Positions 57,455 through 64,000 of a stretch of 64,000 nt of DNA are shown here, piece by piece. Made by a program: the position numbers and the translations under genes. The stretch is from Stutzerimonas stutzeri. GTDB taxonomy: Bacteria > Pseudomonadota > Gammaproteobacteria > Pseudomonadales > Pseudomonadaceae. The stretch lies in contig NZ_JAMOIC010000002.1 of assembly GCF_024448895.1 (NCBI RefSeq), positions 124,001-188,000 of the forward strand, in the 5' to 3' direction. Under the pieces are notes generated by a model. The model searched no databases, was not told where the DNA came from, and saw only the letters and a list, made by a program, of their open reading frames with translations. Positions within the stretch are counted from its first letter, which is position 1. Every line of letters starts with the position of its first letter.

Positions 57455-58899
57455 CGCTCCTCGAACTTGTCCACGCTGGACGGGCCCCTGCCTTGCCCAT
57501 GACCCTGCATATCCAGGGGCTGGGCGAGCTGGTCGTCGAGCAATGGCTGCGCGTGCTGCCCGGCCAGCGCTATGTCGGGCGGGTACGATGGAATGGACGA
57601 ACGGTCCTGGCCAAGCTGCTGGTCGGCAATCATGCCCATCGGCATTACATCCGTGAGCGCGATGGCGCGGTCCTGCTGGCCGAGCAAAAGCTGCCAACAG
57701 CTCAATTGCTGTCAGAGGGCTGGAAGGCAGGTGAGGGCGGTTGGCTGCTGTTCGAGTTTCTGCTCGATGCACAGAGCCTCTGGAGCCGCTGGCAGGCGCT
57801 TGAGCGGAATCCACCCTTGACCGAGGCTCAGCAGGCGGTGCTCGGTTCGGCCTTCGAGCTGATCGCCCGCATGCATTTGCAAGGGCTCTGGCAAGATGAT
57901 CTGCATCTGGACAACTTGCTGATGCACGCTGGTGTGCTGCATGTGGTCGACGGTGGCGGCGTGATGGCCCAGCGACCCGGACAGCCGCTCGATCGTCCGC
58001 AGGCGCTGGCCAACCTGAGCGTGTTCTTCGCGCAGCTGCCTGCATCGCTGGACCCGTACATCGAAGATCTGCTGGTTCACTACCTGCTGGTAAACAGTTC
58101 ACACGCGCTGCCGATGGAAATCCTGTTGAAGGACATACGCAAGGTGCGTGCCTGGCGGTTGGCTGACTTTCTGAAAAAGGTCGGTAGGGATTGCAGTCTT
58201 TTTTCCGCCCGCATCAGTGCTTTCGGCGCCGAGGTCCTGCGTCGAGAGGAAGTCACGTCACTGGATGTTTTGCTCACCGATCCGGACGCATTCATCGCCT
58301 CCGGGCATCTGTACAAGGATGGCGGCACCGCTACGGTCGCTCGGGTTGACGCCGGAGACGGTCGATCACTGATCATCAAGCGCTACAACATCAAAAGTCC
58401 CATCCATTGGCTTAAGCGCTTCTGGCGGCCCAGTCGTGCCTGGCACAGCTGGGTCGAGGGCAACCGGCTGGCATTTCTTGGCATCGCTACGCCGCGCCTG
58501 CTCGCGGTCAAGGAGCAGCGCTGGTTATGGCTTCGAGGCAGGGCATGGCTGGTTACCGAATTGCTCGCGGGAGAAGATATAATCCGGTGCTTTCAGCCTT
58601 ACTTGGACAGCTCGCCACCCGAGTCCCAGCTATCGGCACTGGTCCAGTTGTTTCAGACCTTGATCCGCGAGCGCATCAGCCATGGCGACCTCAAAGGGCA
58701 CAACCTGTTCTGGGAACAGGGGCAATGGACGCTGATCGACCTTGACGCGGTGCAGCAGCATCGAAGCGCTGCGAGTTTTGCCCGCGCCTACACCCGGGAT
58801 CGGGCGCGCTTGTTACGCAACTGGCCGGCTAACAGCGCCTTGTATCAGCTGCTCGACCAACGATTACCCGCGGTGCCCGGCATCCGCATAGAAGATTAA
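57451..58899 (+). CDS. Tandem two-domain LPS kinase-like protein (PA5006-like)
   Basis: 482 residues, twice the length of its neighbours. Domain 1 (about residues 20-220) has the loop WQDDLHLDNLLMH and VLHVVDGGGVM; domain 2 (about residues 270-480) has SHGDLKGHNLFWEQ and WTLIDLDAVQQHR. Lysine strands are RTVLAKLLVGNHAHRHYIRE and SLIIKRYNIKSPIHWLKRFW. Both domains keep a catalytic-loop Asp and Asn and a metal Asp. So a fusion or duplication of WaaP-type kinases is seen. Its targets in the core are unknown. Starts in the end of the gene before. Confidence 0.88.
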   Translation: MTLLELVHAGRAPALPMTLHIQGLGELVVEQWLRVLPGQRYVGRVRWNGRTVLAKLLVGNHAHRHYIRERDGAVLLAEQKLPTAQLLSEGWKAGEGGWLLFEFLLDAQSLWSRWQALERNPPLTEAQQAVLGSAFELIARMHLQGLWQDDLHLDNLLMHAGVLHVVDGGGVMAQRPGQPLDRPQALANLSVFFAQLPASLDPYIEDLLVHYLLVNSSHALPMEILLKDIRKVRAWRLADFLKKVGRDCSLFSARISAFGAEVLRREEVTSLDVLLTDPDAFIASGHLYKDGGTATVARVDAGDGRSLIIKRYNIKSPIHWLKRFWRPSRAWHSWVEGNRLAFLGIATPRLLAVKEQRWLWLRGRAWLVTELLAGEDIIRCFQPYLDSSPPESQLSALVQLFQTLIRERISHGDLKGHNLFWEQGQWTLIDLDAVQQHRSAASFARAYTRDRARLLRNWPANSALYQLLDQRLPAVPGIRIED

Positions 58900-58911
58900 G
58901 AGGCAATATCT

Positions 58912-60645
58912 GTGGCATTGACGATTCTCGGCCTTTCCGGCGCCCTAAGTCATGATCCCTCTGCTGCGCTGTATATCGATGGCAAATTAATCGCTGCTGT
59001 CGAGGAGGAGCGCTTCGTGCGGGATAAGCATGCCAAGAACCGCATGCCCTATGAGTCAGCGAAGTTCTGCCTCGAGCAAGCGGGTATCAAGCCGGCTGAT
59101 GTCGATGTGGTCGCCATCCCGTTCGCCCCGATCAGCATTTTCGAAAAGGCGCGTTGGCACTACGCCAAGCGCTATTGGTATGCGCCGGATCGTGCGTTGG
59201 ATGCCATTCTTTTTGGCAACCGCCGCTACAACCGCTACAAGAAGCGCATCGAATGGTGCCTGCAGCAGCTGGGCTTCGATCTGAAAAAGGTGAAGTTGCA
59301 GCCGGTCGAGCATCACCTGGCCCACGCCTCCAGCGCTTACCACTGCTCGGGATTCACCGAGAAGACCGCCATCCTCGGCATTGATGGCAAAGGTGAATAC
59401 GCCACGACCTTCTTTGGCTATGGCGAGAACGGCAAGATCCACAAGATCAAGGAATTCTACGATCCTGATTCCTTGGGCGGCCTCTACGGTGCGATCACCG
59501 AATTCCTCGGCTTCGAAATGCTTGATGGTGAGTTCAAGGTCATGGGCATGGCACCCTATGGTGACGCCGCCAAGTACGACTTCTCGCGGCTGGCCACGTT
59601 CGAGAACGGCGAGCTGACCATCAATACCGATTACGCCAACGTCATCGGCTTGCGCCGCTACAAAGAGAAGGGCAAGGGGTATTACTTCTCGCCCAAGCTG
59701 GTCGAGTGGCTGGGTCCGAAACGCGAAGGCGATATTGCCGACGACCCCTACATCCATTACGCGGCCGCGATGCAGGCGCTGTTCGAGAAGCTTGCTCTGC
59801 AGATGATGGATTATTACCTCGGCGACATCATCAAGCAGACCGGAAGAATCGCCTTTGCCGGCGGTTGCGCCCTGAATGTCAAACTCAACCAGAAGATCAT
59901 CGCGCGGGACGAGGTAAAGGAACTCTTCGTCCAGCCGGCGTCCGGTGATGCCGGCACCGCCGTCGGGGCGGCCGCCTATGTTTCGCATCAGCGCGGCGTA
60001 CCCGTGGAAAAGATGGAGCACGTCTACCTCGGCCCGTCTTACTCGAACGAGGACGTGATCGCGGCCTGCGCCCGTCACCCAAACAAACCCGCCTGGCAAC
60101 AGATCGAAGATGTGCCCCAGCGCATCTCGCAGATCATGGTAGAGGGGAATCCGGTGGCCTGGTTTCAAGGTCGTATGGAGTTCGGCCCGCGCGCGCTGGG
60201 CGGACGGTCGATCATCGGCTGCCCGAGCATTCCCGGGGTGGCTGATCGCATCAACCAGCAGATCAAGTTCCGCGAGCGCTGGAGGCCCTTTTGCCCGTCG
60301 ATGCTCGATACCGTTGCCGAGCAGATGCTCAAAGTCGACCATCCGAGCCCGTTCATGACCTTCACCTTCGAGGTCAACGATGAATGGAAAGATCGCGTCA
60401 GCGAAGTCGTACACGAAGACGGCACCTCACGCGCGCAGGTGCTGGAGCGCCGCTTCAATCCGCGCTGGTACGATCTGATGCTCGAATTGGAAAAGCTGAC
60501 GGGTAACGGTGTATCCCTCAATACATCCCTTAATCGTCGTGGCGAACCGATGATCTGCTCGCCGACGGACGCACTGAACATGTTCTACGGATCGGACCTG
60601 CAGTATTTGATCATGGAGGATGTGTTGGTGGTGAAGGAGAGCTGA
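58912..60645 (+). CDS. wapO: Carbamoyltransferase of the NodU/TobZ family, LPS core (WapO-like)
   Basis: 577 residues from GTG 58912 with AGAGGC upstream. The N-terminal Kae1-like domain (ILGLSGALSHDPSAALYIDG, VEHHLAHASSAYHCSGF, GKGEYATTFFGYG) and the C-terminal YrdC-like domain (WFQGRMEFGPRALGGRSIIG) are both there, with FAGGCALNVKLNQK between. Such enzymes use carbamoyl phosphate and ATP to carbamoylate a sugar. P. aeruginosa carries a 7-O-carbamoyl group on heptose II and the gene at this place (PA5005) is WapO. The next gene starts on its last base. Confidence 0.9.
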   Translation: MALTILGLSGALSHDPSAALYIDGKLIAAVEEERFVRDKHAKNRMPYESAKFCLEQAGIKPADVDVVAIPFAPISIFEKARWHYAKRYWYAPDRALDAILFGNRRYNRYKKRIEWCLQQLGFDLKKVKLQPVEHHLAHASSAYHCSGFTEKTAILGIDGKGEYATTFFGYGENGKIHKIKEFYDPDSLGGLYGAITEFLGFEMLDGEFKVMGMAPYGDAAKYDFSRLATFENGELTINTDYANVIGLRRYKEKGKGYYFSPKLVEWLGPKREGDIADDPYIHYAAAMQALFEKLALQMMDYYLGDIIKQTGRIAFAGGCALNVKLNQKIIARDEVKELFVQPASGDAGTAVGAAAYVSHQRGVPVEKMEHVYLGPSYSNEDVIAACARHPNKPAWQQIEDVPQRISQIMVEGNPVAWFQGRMEFGPRALGGRSIIGCPSIPGVADRINQQIKFRERWRPFCPSMLDTVAEQMLKVDHPSPFMTFTFEVNDEWKDRVSEVVHEDGTSRAQVLERRFNPRWYDLMLELEKLTGNGVSLNTSLNRRGEPMICSPTDALNMFYGSDLQYLIMEDVLVVKES

Positions 60646-61709
60646 TGGGATCGGTTTTCCCGCCTCAAGGCCATTGCGCGACCGAGCCGCATGTGCGAAC
60701 GGCTCATTGCAGGGTCGCTTTGGTCCCATCCATGGGGCTCGGCGATGGCTGCGTTTATCTAGTGTTGGCTGCGAATCTCGCTCGCGCTGGCTATGCGGTG
60801 ACAGTGTTCTCCAATCACCTGGCAGCTCTTGACCACTGGTTTCCACTGTTCGACATTCAAGTGCTACCGGCACCGCAGCAAACATTCGAGATGCTGAATA
60901 AGTACGATCTGGTCATATCCGATCTCGGTAGCATGGTGACCCGTCATGATGTCGCTGCTCGAGACTTAGCTGACCGTTACGTGTTTGTCGGTACATGCAA
61001 GATCAACCCTGACCTCATGGTTAACCCTGCAGGTGCTGCGCTTGCTCGGCTCCCTGCTGAAAAAGTTAGGTTACTTGAGCCCCTGGCAGCCGCGGCAGGC
61101 TCGCTTCGTTGTGTCGATGATGACAGCGTTAGTATGGTTGAGCAGGCGGTCCGTTTCTGTACCGACAGGCTTGGGCTTACCCGCGCGTGTAAAGATGTAG
61201 GTATAGAAGCTCCGTCTCACTTGTGCCAAAGGCGTTTTTCCAAGCGTGTGATGATTCACCCACTGTCTCATAACGAGAAGAAAAACTGGCCCCGCGGCAA
61301 GTTCGTCGCGCTAGCCCGGCGGCTCGAGGCGCAAGGGTGGCAGCCCCAGTTTGTCCTATCTCCCAAAGAGCGCGCACTCCATGGAGGCGATTTCACAGGT
61401 GGGTTCGCGGCGCCCGAATTTCCTGACGTATCAGCTCTGGCGGCTCATTTATACGAGTCGGGTTATGTCATCGGCAATGATTCCGGTGTGGGCCATCTTG
61501 GTTCAATGCTCGGGGTTCCGGTGTTGACGATATACCGCAAGCGCCGTGACGGTTTTTGTTGGCGGCCGGATTGGGCAGAAGGCGCTGTGGTCAGGCCATC
61601 ACTAACTCTGGGTTTCGCTCGACATATGTGGCCGTCTTTTATGAGCGTGTCCCGGGTACAGCGTGCCTTTGTCGATCTCCAAAATGCTTGTGAGAAGAGG
61701 CACCGATGA
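60645..61709 (+). CDS. GT9-family glycosyltransferase (heptosyltransferase-like)
   Basis: 354 residues. CRVALVPSMGLGDGCVYLVL is the N-terminal Rossmann start, after about 20 residues not seen in relatives. MIHPLSHNEKKNWPRGKFVA and SGYVIGNDSGVGHLGSMLGV are the GT9 donor-site blocks. It overlaps the carbamoyltransferase stop and the next gene. Base composition starts to fall here. It may add a heptose or a related sugar to the core; P. aeruginosa has no close GT9 gene that I recall at this place. Start choice is uncertain. Confidence 0.8.
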   Translation: MGSVFPPQGHCATEPHVRTAHCRVALVPSMGLGDGCVYLVLAANLARAGYAVTVFSNHLAALDHWFPLFDIQVLPAPQQTFEMLNKYDLVISDLGSMVTRHDVAARDLADRYVFVGTCKINPDLMVNPAGAALARLPAEKVRLLEPLAAAAGSLRCVDDDSVSMVEQAVRFCTDRLGLTRACKDVGIEAPSHLCQRRFSKRVMIHPLSHNEKKNWPRGKFVALARRLEAQGWQPQFVLSPKERALHGGDFTGGFAAPEFPDVSALAAHLYESGYVIGNDSGVGHLGSMLGVPVLTIYRKRRDGFCWRPDWAEGAVVRPSLTLGFARHMWPSFMSVSRVQRAFVDLQNACEKRHR

Positions 61710-62608
61710 GCAGTTCGGGTTTAACCGTTATTATCCCCGCGTACAACTATGCCGCCTCTCTGATGCGAGCTGTCACCTCGGTCATACCCCAATTGTCCAC
61801 TGAGGACGAGCTGCTCGTCATTGATGATGGATCAACTGACAACACGGCTGAGGTTATCGATGTTCTGCATCAACAATATCCCGGGGCGTTTCGATCAATC
61901 TACAAGCGCAACGGGGGACTGGCCTCTGTTCGAAATCTAGGGATAGATACCGCAAGAAACGACTGGTTGATCTTTCTGGATGCGGATGATGAGCAAGCGG
62001 CAGATGCCCTTTCGCTGATTCGCGTTCATTTGAATAGTCACCCTGACACTCGCATGGTCATTGGTGGGCACCGCACGGTTGACGAGAGCGGCCGGCAGAG
62101 AGTTCACGCCCCGCGGGTGTGGCCCGAAACTCCACTCGCTCGCGTGAGAGGCTATCTGCTGGACAAGACGATCAGTATTTCAAACGGCGCGTGTGTCATG
62201 CATCGTTCCGTTTTCGAGCCTGGTAATTACCCTGAGAAATTCAGAAACGCAGAGGACATACCTGTCTTTGCGCAAGTCCTGGCAGCTTATCCCGTCTCGA
62301 CCCTGGATCAGCCGCTGGCGGTGATACATAAGCATAGCGACAGCCTTCGTCACGACCTTTCTTACAGCATCAAAGGCGGGGTGGGACTGGTTGAAGAGGT
62401 TTTTCGACGGTTACCAGATGCCCTGCAGTGCCTGAAGAAGGCTTTTTACGTCCAGCGCTGTCTGTCGCTTTTCCGAGGCGCGTATCTCGCAGGCGATTAC
62501 GACGCCGCAAAAAGGTTTTATCAGCTTGCCCTCGCGAGCGACTGGCGAACCCTTTTGAAACTGTCGTACACCAGAAAAGCCCTGCGGGTTTGGCTAGGTA
62601 AGCAATGA
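61706..62608 (+). CDS. GT2-family glycosyltransferase
   Basis: 300 residues, GT-A fold. LTVIIPAYNYAASLMRAVTS at the start, VIDDGSTDNTAEVI for the nucleotide, and LIFLDADDEQAADAL as the DxD-type metal site. VMHRSVFEPGNYPEKFRNAE, with a conserved ED, follows. Donor and acceptor sugars are unknown. ATGA overlap at both ends. Codon use is richer in A/T than in the waa genes. Confidence 0.88.
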   Translation: MSSSGLTVIIPAYNYAASLMRAVTSVIPQLSTEDELLVIDDGSTDNTAEVIDVLHQQYPGAFRSIYKRNGGLASVRNLGIDTARNDWLIFLDADDEQAADALSLIRVHLNSHPDTRMVIGGHRTVDESGRQRVHAPRVWPETPLARVRGYLLDKTISISNGACVMHRSVFEPGNYPEKFRNAEDIPVFAQVLAAYPVSTLDQPLAVIHKHSDSLRHDLSYSIKGGVGLVEEVFRRLPDALQCLKKAFYVQRCLSLFRGAYLAGDYDAAKRFYQLALASDWRTLLKLSYTRKALRVWLGKQ

Positions 62609-63735
62609 TGGCGCGCCGTTTAAAAGTGTTGCAGCTCCAGACTCGCTACAACGTTGCTGATTCCAACTCTGACCTGGGCATGCAGATATTGCAGGGCCTT
62701 CCCAAGAATCGTTTCGACGTGGTCAATGGATATCTGGAGGGTTGCCCAGAGGGTGACGTGCACGTTTCGGACTGGCGTGAGCGCTATTTCAATTTTACGC
62801 CCAAGCAGATGAGCGGCATGCGACTTGGCGTGCGTAAAATTATGACTGAGTTCTGCAAGCGTGAGCAGTTCGACGTCGTGCTGTTGCATCGCTTCAAAGC
62901 CGTTAATCTTTTCATGCATATCAATCGAGCGCTATGTGTACCCCTGTGCATTGGCGTCTCGCATGGTTTCGGTGAGTACGACCGCTTTTACCGGAGGTGG
63001 CAGGCGAAACGGATGATTAACGCGCATTGGCGTTTCGTTGGCGTCTCACCTGCCGTACGAGACTACCTGATAGGGCTGGATTGCGGATTTACTTCCGCCA
63101 ATACCCTGGCCATCACCAATGCCATCGACATTTCGCTAGCTGAGTCTCTCCAGCTGGACCGGGACTCCGCGCGGGCGGCGCTTGGCCTTCCCGCGTCTCG
63201 TGACGTAGTGGGCGCTATAGGCCGGCTGGTTCCGGTCAAAGGTCATATTCATCTGATCCGCGCTTTTGCACACATTGCGGACGAGCATCCAAATGCGTCG
63301 CTGGCGATCATCGGCGGTGGCCGTGAGCACGATCCGTTGCAAGCTGAGATCACGAAGCTTGGGCTATCTAATCGCGTCGTCCTGTGCGGCACCGTGCCGG
63401 ACGCCATGCGATATGTACGTGCGTTTGATCTGTTTGTTATGCCCTCATTGCAGGAAGGGCTTGGTTTGGCCCTGCTTGAAGGAATGTGCGGACGTCTGCC
63501 TGTACTTGGATCAGACATACCCGCAATGAGACCGTTGATTGAAGGGGCAGGAGGGCGCTCATTCCCGCCTGGCGACGAAGCAGCGATCGCCCATGCCTTG
63601 TCTGACTACCTCGGCATGAGCGCAGAGCAACGCATGACTCATGGTGAGAGGGCTTATGTCTACTTACGCCGTGAGCATGACATTGACGATTTTCGACTTA
63701 GGTACCGCCAGTTGGTTGAAGGGGCACAGCAGTGA
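62605..63735 (+). CDS. GT4-family glycosyltransferase (WapH-like position)
   Basis: 376 residues, GT-B fold. LKVLQLQTRYNVADSNSDLG at the start; IGRLVPVKGHIHLIRAFAHI begins the donor domain, and MPSLQEGLGLALLEGMCGRL is the E-x7-E donor site. By place and by start it recalls WapH of P. aeruginosa (PA5004), but identity is not certain. Two ATG codons follow each other at 62605 and 62608; the first overlaps the stop before it. Confidence 0.85.
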   Translation: MMARRLKVLQLQTRYNVADSNSDLGMQILQGLPKNRFDVVNGYLEGCPEGDVHVSDWRERYFNFTPKQMSGMRLGVRKIMTEFCKREQFDVVLLHRFKAVNLFMHINRALCVPLCIGVSHGFGEYDRFYRRWQAKRMINAHWRFVGVSPAVRDYLIGLDCGFTSANTLAITNAIDISLAESLQLDRDSARAALGLPASRDVVGAIGRLVPVKGHIHLIRAFAHIADEHPNASLAIIGGGREHDPLQAEITKLGLSNRVVLCGTVPDAMRYVRAFDLFVMPSLQEGLGLALLEGMCGRLPVLGSDIPAMRPLIEGAGGRSFPPGDEAAIAHALSDYLGMSAEQRMTHGERAYVYLRREHDIDDFRLRYRQLVEGAQQ

Positions 63736-64000
63736 CTGATATCCAGAATCAGCTGCCGCTCGTCTCGGTAGTCATTGCGTCTTATAACCATGCTCGCTTC
63801 ATCGAAGCTAGCATCAGGAGCGTCTATGCGCAGACCTACCCCAACATAGAACTATTCATCGTAGATGACGGTTCCACGGATGACAGTGTCGAAATCATCA
63901 CCCGGCTTCATCAAGAACTGGGCTTCGATTTTCGCGTTCAAGCGAACAAGGGGCTATGCACCACCTTGAACGATGCCATCGCTCGCACCAAGGGTGCCTA
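63732..64000 (+). CDS. GT2-family glycosyltransferase, N-terminal part only (cut by window edge)
   Basis: GTG 63732 overlaps the stop of the GT4 gene (GTGA). The 89 visible codons read LVSVVIASYNHARFIEASIR, FIVDDGSTDDSVEIITRLH and QANKGLCTTLNDAIARTKGA, the standard GT2 N-terminus with nucleotide-binding DDGSTD. The rest lies beyond the window. Confidence 0.85.
   Translation, partial: MTDIQNQLPLVSVVIASYNHARFIEASIRSVYAQTYPNIELFIVDDGSTDDSVEIITRLHQELGFDFRVQANKGLCTTLNDAIARTKGA

Overview
The window comes from a high-GC gammaproteobacterium of the Pseudomonas / Stutzerimonas (P. stutzeri group) type. Long stretches follow the gene order I recall from Pseudomonas aeruginosa: bioBFHCD, a small gene and then three acyl-CoA dehydrogenases (like PA0500-PA0508), and msrA, dipA, aceF, aceE, glnE, ilvE, waaF, waaC, waaG, waaP and further LPS genes (like PA5018-PA5004). 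A complete carotenoid cluster and short repeats built on GTAGGATGGGTT-like units point to the stutzeri side rather than P. aeruginosa. No search was run, so the placement is inference from gene content and order.

Left part (1-12.2 kb): a small type VI secretion module on the minus strand, hcp - vgrG - large effector. It has a good sigma-54 promoter in front of hcp and a terminator between hcp and vgrG. The effector carries a MIX-like motif and is cut by the window edge. Then follow selO, an mscK-type mechanosensitive channel, a K+/H+ antiporter, and (12.4-14.2 kb) an acyl-CoA dehydrogenase.

14.3-21.9 kb: carotenoid genes crtE (minus), idi-crtX-crtY-crtI-crtB (plus) and crtZ (minus, convergent). 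Together they supply IPP/DMAPP isomerisation, GGPP, phytoene, lycopene, beta-carotene, zeaxanthin and zeaxanthin glucosides. The crtE/idi divergent gap holds repeated TGTAYA half-sites that may be an operator.

22.0-31.1 kb: a nitronate monooxygenase-like gene, rlmJ, a REP-like repeat cluster, srkA, comF, then the biotin operon bioBFHCD. A BirA-box-like operator overlaps the comF start in the comF/bioB divergent region. An 85-residue protein that looks like the two ends of a flagellar axial protein joined together follows bioD.

31.2-38.8 kb: three paralogous ~600-residue acyl-CoA dehydrogenases, the first behind a PsrA-type box, with a membrane diguanylate cyclase inserted between the first and second. 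Behind the third lies a non-coding gene: two perfect TGTAAG-N6-CTTACA GacA boxes, then a ~120-nt GGA-rich RNA ending in a strong terminator. This is an RsmY/RsmX/RsmZ-type sRNA that titrates RsmA/CsrA.

39-52 kb: msrA, a dipA-like c-di-GMP phosphodiesterase with degenerate GGDEF, a small exported protein of unknown role, aceF and aceE (pyruvate dehydrogenase) with two perfect FadR/PdhR-type operators in the aceE/glnE divergent gap, glnE and ilvE.

52-64 kb: an overlapping operon for LPS core: heptosyltransferases waaF and waaC, glucosyltransferase waaG, kinase waaP and three further WaaP-family kinase-like proteins, a carbamoyltransferase, and then four glycosyltransferases in visibly more AT-rich DNA, the last cut by the window edge.
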